In this document: positions 8,554 to 15,934 of the stretch, piece by piece
Layout: each line of letters begins with the position of its first letter
How positions within the stretch are numbered: position 1 is the first letter of the stretch
From: Marinicrinis sediminis
Lineage (GTDB): Bacteria; Bacillota; Bacilli; Paenibacillales; KCTC-33676
DNA: 64,000 nt
NCBI RefSeq assembly: GCF_042685085.1
Contig: NZ_JBHUMM010000043.1
Span: 1 to 64,000, forward strand
Direction: 5' to 3'
Translations under genes and position numbers: made by a program
The notes under the pieces: model-generated
Told to the model about the DNA's origin: nothing
Seen by the model: only the letters and a program-made list of their open reading frames with translations
Database searches by the model: none

Positions 8554-9333
8554 GTGCATGCTACGACGGATGTGATGGAAGTGTGGAAGCAGTTTGATGA
8601 TTTTGCGATGGAGACATTGACCAAGGCCTGGCACTGGAAACAGCATCAGGGAAGTGTCAGCCAACGAACAGTCGCGCAAATGAAGGAGCACCGCCATCTG
8701 TATGGCACCTCAGGCAATTGCTTTGATCTGGCGATTTGGCTGATTGATGAATGCCGGTTGAAAGGCATCACGGCCTATGCGACCGGTCACGACTGGCACA
8801 CTCCCAACGCCCATGTGGCGGTTATCGTGGTCAATCATGAGGGATATCGATTTTTATGTGATTTGGGAGATCAGTGGATACAGCCGATTTTGGTTGATCC
8901 ACGGAGTGAGGATTTTTGTGAAGATATGATGGCTGGTTTTTTTCCGGCTGCACGGACCCAGGTGAAAGTTCAACATCAGCAAGCAGAAATCGCCTATATA
9001 CGTCCCAACGGTAAAGTTAGCAGACAGGTGTTCGGACTGGAACCTGTGGAAGACGGACAGGTTTGGGAAGCGGGTGGGCGTTCGCAGCGTGATGTGCGGC
9101 AATCACTAGTAGAACGAAGACTGTTTCTGGGAAATGACGATGTGCATCACTGGGAGTTTTCCAGATGGCACAGTTTTGTCTCAACTCCCCAGGGACTCCA
9201 ACCGGAAGCACCGCTTGAATCGCTGTTCGCCTGGAGCGAACGCATTCAGTCAAGAACGGGAATGGCCCAATCGGTGATCGAGTCCGCGCTGACATATTAT
9301 ATGGAGATAGAAAAAGTGAAGCCAGACAGGTAG
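8554..9333 (+). CDS. Arylamine N-acetyltransferase / transglutaminase-like cysteine enzyme
   Basis: 259 residues from a GTG at 8554, chosen for GGAGG at 8541-8545; the frame itself opens at 8527. A Cys-His-Asp arrangement typical of the NAT/transglutaminase fold is visible: Cys56 in SGNCFDLAIWL, His87 in NAHVAVIVV and Asp103 in FLCDLGDQWIQP, with spacing close to that of arylamine N-acetyltransferases. The C-terminal half (FSRWHSFVSTPQGL and onward) is less typical. The probable reaction is acyl transfer through the Cys, but the donor and acceptor are unknown. It is paired with the GNAT gene just upstream. Confidence 0.7.
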   Translation: MHATTDVMEVWKQFDDFAMETLTKAWHWKQHQGSVSQRTVAQMKEHRHLYGTSGNCFDLAIWLIDECRLKGITAYATGHDWHTPNAHVAVIVVNHEGYRFLCDLGDQWIQPILVDPRSEDFCEDMMAGFFPAARTQVKVQHQQAEIAYIRPNGKVSRQVFGLEPVEDGQVWEAGGRSQRDVRQSLVERRLFLGNDDVHHWEFSRWHSFVSTPQGLQPEAPLESLFAWSERIQSRTGMAQSVIESALTYYMEIEKVKPDR

Positions 9334-9370
9334 AAAAAACATAAACAAATGCGGAGAGAGGTTGAGTCAC

Positions 9371-9634
9371 ATGCAAAAGTATTGAATCAAGGGATAGACG
9401 ATCGTGCTGATTAAGAACAGGGCAAGATCCTGGCTATCGAAACCTACGATCAATTGAAAGCGTTCAATTATTACCGTCCGCCTGGGGGAACCGTGGAATT
9501 CGGCGAAAAGACGATCGAAATGAAATCATGTATGTATATCGAGGTCATTTTGTAGACGAGCGCTTATATGAACAGGAGACAATGATGGCGGTCGAGGTTA
9601 ACGGGCAAGATAGATATAACAAGATAGATATAAA
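9371..9634 (+). pseudogene. Degenerate Nudix hydrolase gene
   Basis: Pieces of a Nudix hydrolase can be read in shifting frames: VLIKNRA (9403 on), KILAIETYDQLKAFNYYRPPG plus GTVEFGEKTIE, then, after a frame jump near 9520, EIMYVYRGHFVDERLYEQET. The conserved order 'xxRPPGGxVExGE' is present, but the Nudix box that should follow (REhxEEhG) is missing, so the catalytic metal site is gone. Frameshifts and stops confirm inactivation. The rest of the 9334-9743 gap holds only the leftward terminator at 9632. Confidence 0.7.
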
Positions 9635-9681
9635 AAGAAAAAAAAGACCGATAAAGACAGGTGAACATGTCTCTTCGGTCT
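9632..9681 (-). terminator. Rho-independent terminator for the leftward gene at 9744
   Basis: On the minus strand, AGACCGA...AGACA pairs with TGTCT...TCGGTCT (arms at 9645-9660 and 9668-9681). It is followed by a long T-rich tract (9632-9644 on the minus strand). It terminates the gene that ends at 9744. Confidence 0.8.
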
Positions 9682-9743
9682 GGCCTGGCTGACAATCTCC
9701 CAGTTCTCAATAATATCGAAAGTGATGATTCAAGCGTTATGGA

Positions 9744-10094
9744 TTAGTAAAAATAAGGGAAGAACAATCTGCGAATTCCGTAATACGGGAATCTGAATCT
9801 ACCGAAGCGGCGGAAGCGACCCGGGTAGCCATATCCATACCCGTAGCCATACGGATACCCATAAGGATAGCCATAAGGGTAATATTGTCTCTGCGCATTC
9901 ATCATTGGACCTTCAGATTCCTGATCGCCCATCGGCAGCAGCATATATACATGATCATCGTCCATCGACTCAATGATGCCGTCATATTGATGACCATCCT
10001 GACTTTCCGCCATGACATAATAGTAGCGATGCTGGTGGCAAAAGTGCTGCAGGTCTTTCTTTTCCATCTGGGCTTGGGGTTGTGCATGATGCAT
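9744..10094 (-). CDS. Gly/Tyr/Pro-repeat protein, spore-coat-like
   Basis: 116 residues from the ATG at 10094, placed eight bases after GGAGG; an upstream in-frame GTG at 10112 overlaps that site and was rejected. The N-terminal half (about 1-60) is a small domain with YDGIIESMDDDHVYMLLP, like the SH3/Sm-type folds seen in many short Bacilli surface proteins. The middle is a low-complexity block of YGYP repeats. The C-terminus is Arg/Phe/Tyr-rich (RFRRFGRFRFPYYG). Such Tyr/Gly proteins often end up cross-linked in spore coat, but this is inference. No catalytic motif is present. Confidence 0.7.
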   Translation of the reverse strand: MHHAQPQAQMEKKDLQHFCHQHRYYYVMAESQDGHQYDGIIESMDDDHVYMLLPMGDQESEGPMMNAQRQYYPYGYPYGYPYGYGYGYGYPGRFRRFGRFRFPYYGIRRLFFPYFY

Positions 10095-10129
10095 GTGAAG
10101 CACCTCCTTCACCCACAGGGTATGAATGC

Positions 10130-11428
10130 CTATAGACTTTTGCTACTGTGGACGGATAAGAAATTTTGGGCAGCGAATACGCGCTTCCCTTCCACATAGG
10201 TAGCGGCAATATTTCCTGCATGGTCCAGGATGACAATATCTGCATCCTTCCCGATTTCCAGTGAGCCTTTTGTTTGATCTACTTTCGCCTGTTTGGCAGC
10301 ATTAATCGTAAAATAAGGAATAACCGCTTCAAGAGGCAGATTGGTGTAGGATAAGGTATTTCGCAAAGCCTGATGCATGGTGAGCGTGCTGCCTGCTAGA
10401 TTGCCTTCTTTGCTACCCTTCCTCTTATTACTTTCCCTATGGGTTCCATTGGTCACTTCTTCAGGGGTTTCCTCCCCGTCATCGATCTTCAATCGTACGA
10501 TCTGGTTTTCGAGTTCAACGGCCAATCCGCCAAGTGTATAAGTCCCGTCCGTCAGCCCTGCTACCGAGATGCAATCCGTGATGCAGACGACTTTGTCCTT
10601 CGGTTTTTGCGCCATTACCCACGGGATCAGATGGGGATGGATATGAATGCCGTCACAGATTAACTCCGTACATAGGGCATCATGCATGAGGGCCGTGCCG
10701 GCTACCCCAGGATCACGATGATGCAGAGGGCGCATGCCGTTGAATAGATGAGTTACTTGAGAGGCGCCCCAATGGATGGCCTCCAGCATTTGGACATGCG
10801 TGGCATCTGAATGACCAATAGAGACGGTGATTCCTGCGTCCACAGCCCATCGGATCACATCCTCAGCGCCTTGCAGCTCCGGCGCGATAGTAAGGAGTTT
10901 AAGCTGATGATCTGACGCTTCCGCATAGTGTTGGCATTCCGCCAAATTGGGCTGTCGCAAATGGGCAGGGTTTTGTGCGCCAGTTCGGGCTGGATGAAGA
11001 AAAGGGCCTTCGAGATGAACACCTATTATGCGAGCGCCCGTGTTCGTCTGTTGTCGGTTGTAACCGGCTACCCCTTTTAATGCGTGAAGAATGCGTTCCC
11101 TGGATGCTGACATCGTGGTCGCGAGCAGGGAGGTCGTACCGTGAGCAGCGTGAAAGTCACACATCGCGGCGAGTTGCGTATGATCTCCGCTCATGACATC
11201 CCCTCCACCACCGCCGTGTACATGCAGATCGATCATGCCAGGGATCAGCTGCAGGTCACGGGCATCCACCCGTATGCAAGTCTCTGACAGAACAGGCATG
11301 GGGTCACCTTTCCGATAAATACCCGCGATTTTGCTATTCTCCACGAGCAATGAAGCCTCTTCGATTACTTCATATCCGGTATAAATTCGTGCATGTTCAA
11401 ACCATTGCGTCTGAGCCTGTACGGTCAT
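10130..11428 (-). CDS. nagA: N-acetylglucosamine-6-phosphate deacetylase
   Basis: 432 residues, ATG after GGAGGGATAAAT. It removes acetate from GlcNAc-6-phosphate in amino-sugar catabolism. Visible amidohydrolase motifs are the metal-binding DLHVHGGGGGD, VHLEGPFLHPARTGAQNP, SIGHSDA, THLFNGMRPLHHRDPG and the catalytic Asp region ITDCISVAGLTDGTY. C-terminal GKDADIVILDH is typical. The protein is about 40 residues longer than usual NagA; a hydrophilic insertion containing EETPEEVTNGTHRESNKRKG sits before the conserved NLAGSTLTMHQALRN. It is divergent from the regulator gene at 11590, with shared operator palindromes between. Confidence 0.92.
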   Translation of the reverse strand: MTVQAQTQWFEHARIYTGYEVIEEASLLVENSKIAGIYRKGDPMPVLSETCIRVDARDLQLIPGMIDLHVHGGGGGDVMSGDHTQLAAMCDFHAAHGTTSLLATTMSASRERILHALKGVAGYNRQQTNTGARIIGVHLEGPFLHPARTGAQNPAHLRQPNLAECQHYAEASDHQLKLLTIAPELQGAEDVIRWAVDAGITVSIGHSDATHVQMLEAIHWGASQVTHLFNGMRPLHHRDPGVAGTALMHDALCTELICDGIHIHPHLIPWVMAQKPKDKVVCITDCISVAGLTDGTYTLGGLAVELENQIVRLKIDDGEETPEEVTNGTHRESNKRKGSKEGNLAGSTLTMHQALRNTLSYTNLPLEAVIPYFTINAAKQAKVDQTKGSLEIGKDADIVILDHAGNIAATYVEGKRVFAAQNFLSVHSSKSL

Positions 11429-11511
11429 ATTTATCCCTCCGTTATATCGGGTACCGCCCTGAAACCATCAAGGCCGCTCAAATATCAGGTAGTTGTTTAC
11501 AAGGCATTGTT

Positions 11512-11524
11512 GAAAATATTTTTC
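11512..11524. promoter_or_regulatory. Half-conserved operator palindrome in the nagA/regulator gap
   Basis: GAAAA-TAT-TTTTC is an inverted repeat with the same GAAAA/TTTTC arms as the stronger site 30 bases to the right. Being about three helical turns away, it could support looping or cooperative binding by the RpiR-type regulator. Confidence 0.5.
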
Positions 11525-11541
11525 TTTTTAATTATAATTAA

Positions 11542-11560
11542 ATTGAAAATTATTTTCAAT
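11542..11560. promoter_or_regulatory. Perfect 19-bp operator palindrome between nagA and the RpiR regulator
   Basis: ATTGAAAAT-T-ATTTTCAAT is a perfect inverted repeat of 9-1-9 bases, located 30 bases before the regulator start. RpiR/MurR-family regulators are known to bind GAAA(N5-7)TTTC-type palindromes, so autoregulation together with control of nagA and nagB is the simple reading. Confidence 0.7.
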
Positions 11561-11589
11561 AGGACGGGATGATAAAAGGAGGACAACAG

Positions 11590-12447
11590 ATGTCTTACAT
11601 CCTTCATACGATTCAGGAACTGCTTCCGACCTTGCAGGGCAAGGACAAGGACCTGGCAGCATATATACTCGCCCATCCGAAGCCATTGACCCAAATGAGT
11701 ATCACGGAGGTGGCCAGGCAATCCGGAGCCAGCCCCGCAACCATTACGCGATTTTGCAAAAGTTTGCACTTTGCGGGCTTTCCGGATCTGAAAGTCAAGC
11801 TTTCCAGTGATCTGGCGAGCAGGTCGGTCTCCAATTCGTATCAGGATCTGGTGGAAGGCAATACACTTCCGGCGATTATCCAGGCGATAGAGGCCAATCA
11901 CATTCGTTCCATTATGGATACGACTCAATTGATCGAACCGGAGCAGTGGGAGTTGGTGATTGAACGTCTCCTGGAAGCCAGGCGAATCGATCTGTACGGC
12001 GTTGCGACCTCAGGACTGGTTGCCCAGGATTTTTATCAGAAGCTGGTTCGCATTGGCAAGCCGGCTGCTGCCTTTACGGACACGCACATGCAGATTACCT
12101 CGGCTTCCAGCCTGACTGAAGAGGATGTAGCCTTTGTCATTTCCTATTCCGGTGAGACACCGGAAATGATTGATGCCCTGCGCTGTGCCAAGGACAATGG
12201 GGCTTATACGATTTCCCTCACCAAGTACGGGTCCAGTCCTTTGTCGCAGCTTGCAGACATAGCGCTATTTACAAGCTCGCTTGAATCGGGCATGCGAAGG
12301 GGAGACATGGCCTCAAGGATTGCCCAGCTTCATGTTATAGATATTCTGTTTACCGGCTTGACGACGAAGAAGTTCGACGCGTATGTACCGCGACTAGAGC
12401 ATGCGTATCAAATGGTGCAGAGATACCGAAAAGACAAGGGGAGGTAA
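11590..12447 (+). CDS. MurR/RpiR-family transcription regulator of the nag genes
   Basis: 285 residues from the ATG at 11590, which follows AAAGGAGG correctly; the ATG at 11569 lies before that site. An N-terminal RpiR helix-turn-helix (about 1-75, SITEVARQSGASPATITRFCKSL) is followed by a SIS sugar-phosphate-binding domain (about 120-250) with FVISYSGETPEMIDALRCAKDNGAYTI split across the phosphate-binding loop. The ligand is probably an amino-sugar phosphate such as GlcNAc-6-P or GlcN-6-P, judged from its position between nagA and nagB. It replaces the GntR-type NagR of B. subtilis. nagB begins 5 bases after its stop. Confidence 0.88.
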   Translation: MSYILHTIQELLPTLQGKDKDLAAYILAHPKPLTQMSITEVARQSGASPATITRFCKSLHFAGFPDLKVKLSSDLASRSVSNSYQDLVEGNTLPAIIQAIEANHIRSIMDTTQLIEPEQWELVIERLLEARRIDLYGVATSGLVAQDFYQKLVRIGKPAAAFTDTHMQITSASSLTEEDVAFVISYSGETPEMIDALRCAKDNGAYTISLTKYGSSPLSQLADIALFTSSLESGMRRGDMASRIAQLHVIDILFTGLTTKKFDAYVPRLEHAYQMVQRYRKDKGR

Positions 12448-12452
12448 CGGTC

Positions 12453-13214
12453 ATGGACATTCGTATTTTTGATTCACATGAAGCGCTGGACAAGGCAGCG
12501 AGCGAGGTGATGGTAGAGCTGGCAAGAAGCAAGGAACGTCCCGTATTTGGTCTGGCTACCGGAGGCACACCGGTAGGGATTTATCAGGCGCTGATCCAGG
12601 TGTTTTCGGAGGAAAGGCTCAGTCTGAAACATGCTCTTGCCTTTAATCTGGATGAGTATGTCGGACTGCCTCCCTCACACTCGCAAAGCTATGCGTATTA
12701 TATGCTGCAGCATCTGTTCGGGCATGTGGATATGCCCCCAGACCAGCGGCATATTCCGGACGGGATGGCCCGCGATCCTCACCAGGAATGTCTGCGTTAT
12801 GACCAACTGCTGGCTGAGGCAGGACGGATAGATCTGCAACTACTGGGGCTTGGACATAACGGGCACATTGGCTTCAATGAGCCTGGGCGTGGGTTGGAAA
12901 GGGGCACCCATGTCGTCTCTCTCCAGGAAGAAACCCGAGAGGCCAACGCTCGCTTCTTCAGTGAGATGGAAGAGGTGCCAAAGCAGGCGATTACGATGGG
13001 CATGGGCACCATCTTGCAGGCGAGGATGATTTTATTGGTCGTCAAAGGCAAGGACAAGGCCGACGTATTGTCGAGCGCCTTAACCGGTCCGATCACCACG
13101 GAGCTTCCGGCTTCGCTGTTGCAAACCCATCCCCATTTGCTCGTGATGGCCGACCGGGAAGCGGGTGCCCAACTCTTCGCACAGGTTGATCTCAACATCA
13201 TAGATAAAGCATAA
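12453..13214 (+). CDS. nagB: Glucosamine-6-phosphate deaminase
   Basis: 253 residues, ATG after GGGAGGTAACGGTC. It converts GlcN-6-phosphate to fructose-6-phosphate and ammonia, feeding amino sugars into glycolysis. Hallmarks are LATGGTPVGIYQALI (phosphate loop), AFNLDEYVGLPPSHSQSY (catalytic Asp region), LLGLGHNGHIGFNEPG (catalytic His) and the C-terminal A-L-x-G-P-I-T. Length fits the short bacterial NagB without the allosteric extension of the enterobacterial form. It is cotranscribed with the upstream RpiR regulator. Confidence 0.95.
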   Translation: MDIRIFDSHEALDKAASEVMVELARSKERPVFGLATGGTPVGIYQALIQVFSEERLSLKHALAFNLDEYVGLPPSHSQSYAYYMLQHLFGHVDMPPDQRHIPDGMARDPHQECLRYDQLLAEAGRIDLQLLGLGHNGHIGFNEPGRGLERGTHVVSLQEETREANARFFSEMEEVPKQAITMGMGTILQARMILLVVKGKDKADVLSSALTGPITTELPASLLQTHPHLLVMADREAGAQLFAQVDLNIIDKA

Positions 13215-13250
13215 TAAGGTTATATTTGAGTGATAGATCCATCATGGAAA

Positions 13251-13284
13251 TAGGTAGATCATAGACATAGGTAGATCATAGACA
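13251..13284. repeat. Tandem 17-bp repeat after nagB
   Basis: Two exact copies of TAGGTAGATCATAGACA stand head to tail, inside a gap that also has several looser ATCATAGA/ATAGATC variants (13230-13310). No gene or terminator is evident in the gap. Confidence 0.75.
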
Positions 13285-13360
13285 TACATCAATCATAGAT
13301 CAATGATAGTCAGGCAGACCTTCCGTGCACGCGTACTTGTCAGCCTAAAGGAGGGGGACC

Positions 13361-14311
13361 ATGAAACCCAGTCCGTCGAAACCCATTTCGAAGCCCATTT
13401 CGAAGTCTTTTTCGAAGCCCATCTATGTGGAACGAAAAATCGATACAAGCATGGAGAAGCTCTGGCATGCTACGCAGCATCCCGATCAGCATCAGCAGTG
13501 GGATCTCAGGTTCTCGGAGATTTCCTATCTGCCCAAGGAACAGCAGTCGGACCCTCAGCAATTTGATTATCGTACGAAGATCGGATTTGGCTTGCAGATT
13601 GCCGGTAAGGGAGAGTCGATTCAGACGATTCAGGATGCGAGTCAGCGCACCAGTTCCCTGAAGTTTTGGTCGGATCAGCCCATCTCCCTCATCCGGTCAG
13701 GAAGCGGTTATTGGCAATATGTGCAGGAGGAAGACGGGATACGTTTTTTGACACAGTATCAGTATGAAACGAGATTTGGCAAGGCGGGACAGTGGCTGGA
13801 TCGGTTCCTGTTCAATCCGCTGATGAGCTGGGCGACGGCGTGGAGCTTTGACTGCCTGCGATTGTGGCTGGAGAAAGGGATGGCACCCAAATGGTCGATT
13901 CAGCGAATGCTTGTCCATGTTATCTGTGTATGTGCTCTGGCGTTTGCCTGGATCTATCAGGGACTAGTACCGAAGCTGCTCGTTCCGGATAGCGGTGAGT
14001 TGGACATTCTGAGAGGATCTGGCTTGTTTAACGGCTATGAATCGCTTGTTTTGCAGGTGGTTGGGTGGGGGGAGATCGGACTTGGCGTTCTGATGTTCCT
14101 TCTCGCACGAAAAAAAGCAACCTATGTCGGAACGATTGTGCTGTTGTTGCTGTTGACGCTTGGAGCAGCGTTCTCTGCCCCCTCTTCATTCGTCGCCCCA
14201 TTCAATCCGGTCACGCTCAATCTATTGATGATGGTGGTCGCGGTGACAGGTCTTCTACAGTTGCAAGACTTGCCTTCGGCCTCGAACTGCAAGCGACGAA
14301 AGCGTCTATGA
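13361..14311 (+). CDS. SRPBCC-domain protein fused to a DoxX-like membrane domain
   Basis: 316 residues, ATG with AAAGGAGGGGG upstream. Residues 1-20 are a low-complexity KPISKPISKSFSKP repeat, encoded by roughly 12-bp direct repeats. Residues about 20-170 look like an SRPBCC/START-type ligand-binding domain (YVERKIDTSMEKLWHATQHPDQHQQWD). From about 185 there are four hydrophobic segments (VICVCALAFAWIYQGLVPKL and onward) of the DoxX-like family. Ligand and role are unknown. The next gene encodes a DUF4166 protein. I recall a similar combination in the B. subtilis yndG-yndH-yndJ cluster; the YndJ-like member here is at 48131. Confidence 0.75.
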   Translation: MKPSPSKPISKPISKSFSKPIYVERKIDTSMEKLWHATQHPDQHQQWDLRFSEISYLPKEQQSDPQQFDYRTKIGFGLQIAGKGESIQTIQDASQRTSSLKFWSDQPISLIRSGSGYWQYVQEEDGIRFLTQYQYETRFGKAGQWLDRFLFNPLMSWATAWSFDCLRLWLEKGMAPKWSIQRMLVHVICVCALAFAWIYQGLVPKLLVPDSGELDILRGSGLFNGYESLVLQVVGWGEIGLGVLMFLLARKKATYVGTIVLLLLLTLGAAFSAPSSFVAPFNPVTLNLLMMVVAVTGLLQLQDLPSASNCKRRKRL

Positions 14312-14439
14312 TGGTAAAATGGCGACAGTGGATCGCATATGAAATCGATTGGAATCTAATGAAACCTGTTGGAATCTTACAGAAACTTATAGGACCTTAC
14401 TGAACCTTATAGGATGAGCATGATGGGAGGAGGCAGCAG

Positions 14440-15120
14440 ATGCGGTCTATCTATGAGCAGGCATTAGGCGAAGATTTCAAGAAGCTGCATCCGAACATGC
14501 AGCAACGATTCGGAATGAACAGTACATCCGGTATCGCGCAAGTCGGGACCGGAACCATGGACCGTATTTGGGTCGGACACCGGGTTTTTCGGCCCTTTCT
14601 CGCTCTGGGGACAAAGCGACATACCCTCTTTCCCGATACGGGCAGAGAGGTGCCCTTTATGATTGAGAATTATGCGTACTTGGACGGTTTTGGACGGGAG
14701 ACTGTTACGTGGGTGCGGACGTTTGATTTTGGACGCAAACAGCGGCGGTTTGATGCAACGATGATATACAGTCAGCAGAGAGGCGGGATCGTGGACTACC
14801 TGGGTACACACCAGCATCTGGCGGTAGATATTGAGCTTTCCGTCAACGAAAAGGGCGGTCTCCATCTGGTATCCACGAGGCAGAGATGGTATGAGAAATG
14901 GATCGGCCTTTCGGTTCCCCTCCTGTTGTCGGGCACGGCTGAATTTCAGGAATGGTACGATGAAGAGACGGCGCATTTTCGAATTAAAGTAAAGGTATCC
15001 CATCCCGTTTTCGGGCCCATTTTTGGCTATGAAGGACGATTTAAACTCGAGACGAAGACGCTCAAGGGAAATGAGGTCCCGATCCATGTCAAGCCCGTTC
15101 GGGAGGAAAGACGAGAATAA
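14440..15120 (+). CDS. DUF4166-domain protein
   Basis: 226 residues, ATG after GGGAGGAGGCAGCAG. The entire length matches DUF4166: the opening SIYEQALGEDFKKLHPNMQQRFG, then GTGTMDRIWVGHR, the basic/aromatic middle VTWVRTFDF, and a C-terminal HPVFGPIFGYEGRFKLE. No signal peptide or membrane helix is seen, so it is probably cytosolic or peripheral at the membrane. The function is unknown. It lies 128 bases after the DoxX/SRPBCC gene, with only short, repetitive AGAAACTTATAGGACC-like sequence between them, so cotranscription is plausible. A terminator follows. Confidence 0.82.
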   Translation: MRSIYEQALGEDFKKLHPNMQQRFGMNSTSGIAQVGTGTMDRIWVGHRVFRPFLALGTKRHTLFPDTGREVPFMIENYAYLDGFGRETVTWVRTFDFGRKQRRFDATMIYSQQRGGIVDYLGTHQHLAVDIELSVNEKGGLHLVSTRQRWYEKWIGLSVPLLLSGTAEFQEWYDEETAHFRIKVKVSHPVFGPIFGYEGRFKLETKTLKGNEVPIHVKPVREERRE

Positions 15121-15130
15121 GGTAGCAGAG

Positions 15131-15163
15131 GACGACCGTCGTGATGACACGGACGTCTTTTTT
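15131..15163 (+). terminator. Rho-independent terminator after the DUF4166 gene
   Basis: GACG-A-CCGT (15131-15139) pairs with ACGG-A-CGTC (15149-15157), with one A/A mismatch, followed by TTTTTTATTTG. Confidence 0.7.
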
Positions 15164-15183
15164 ATTTGCACGGCAGGAGGAAG

Positions 15184-15225
15184 GTGACAATATTGTCACG
15201 GAATGCGCAGAGATATCGGTATAAT
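15184..15225 (+). promoter_or_regulatory. Bce-like response-regulator operator and -10 box
   Basis: GTGACA-ATAT-TGTCAC (15184-15199) is a perfect 6-4-6 palindrome. It is followed 20 bases later by TATAAT (15220-15225). The place of a -35 box (about 15197-15202) reads CACGGA, a poor match, as expected if an activator bound to the palindrome substitutes for it. The same palindrome recurs at 17238 before the transporter genes. BceR-type regulators recognise TnACA-N4-TGTnA-type inverted repeats. Confidence 0.75.
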
Positions 15226-15247
15226 AGACATAGAAAGAGGTGAAGAC

Positions 15248-15934
15248 ATGCAGCAGATTCTAATTGTAGAAGATGATACGACCATTGCCATGGGCATTGA
15301 ATATGCCTTGCAGCAAGAAGGTTTCGCGGTACAGGTGTGCCATCGCGCCCAACAGGCGTTGGAGCAAATGAATCAGAACAGATATGATCTCATTATTCTG
15401 GATGTGGGATTGCCCGACGGAAACGGGTTTGATTTATGCAAGCAGATTCGTTCCCGGCTGGACACGCCGGTTATTTTCCTTACCGCTATAGATGATGAAG
15501 TGAATGTCGTAATGGGACTGGATATTGGCGCAGATGATTACGTAACGAAGCCGTTTCGCGTCAGAGAGCTGATTTCCCGAATGAAGAGTGTGTTGCGTCG
15601 AAGCGGCAAACAGACGGATAAGAAGACGGAGATTCAGTTGGGGGATGTTTCCGTTCATCCGTCCGAGGCGAAAGTAACCAAAAGTGGGCAGGAAGTGGCC
15701 TTGACACCCATCGAATACAAGCTGCTACTGACATTTGCCAATCATAAGGGTCAGACTTTGTCCCGCCATCAGATTCTGGAAGGCATCTGGGACGTGGCCG
15801 GCGATTTTGTCAATGACAATACCTTGACCGTATATATTAAACGGCTCCGCGAGAAAATCGAGCACGATCCCCAGCATCCGGTGCTCATCCAGACTGTGCG
15901 GGGACTGGGTTACAGGGCGGGAGAAACGCCATGA
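15248..15934 (+). CDS. OmpR-family response regulator (Bce-like system)
   Basis: 228 residues from the ATG at 15248, preceded by AAGAGGTGAAGAC; an upstream in-frame ATG at 15203 lies before the -10 box and is rejected. The receiver domain (1-115) shows acidic EDD near residue 9, phospho-acceptor Asp in IILDVGLPDGNGF, LTA and the KPF motif. The winged-helix DNA-binding domain (about 128-225) ends with TLTVYIKRLREKIE and TVRGLGYR. It is followed with an ATGA overlap by its kinase and then an ABC transporter, the arrangement of antimicrobial-peptide detoxification modules. Confidence 0.9.
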   Translation: MQQILIVEDDTTIAMGIEYALQQEGFAVQVCHRAQQALEQMNQNRYDLIILDVGLPDGNGFDLCKQIRSRLDTPVIFLTAIDDEVNVVMGLDIGADDYVTKPFRVRELISRMKSVLRRSGKQTDKKTEIQLGDVSVHPSEAKVTKSGQEVALTPIEYKLLLTFANHKGQTLSRHQILEGIWDVAGDFVNDNTLTVYIKRLREKIEHDPQHPVLIQTVRGLGYRAGETP

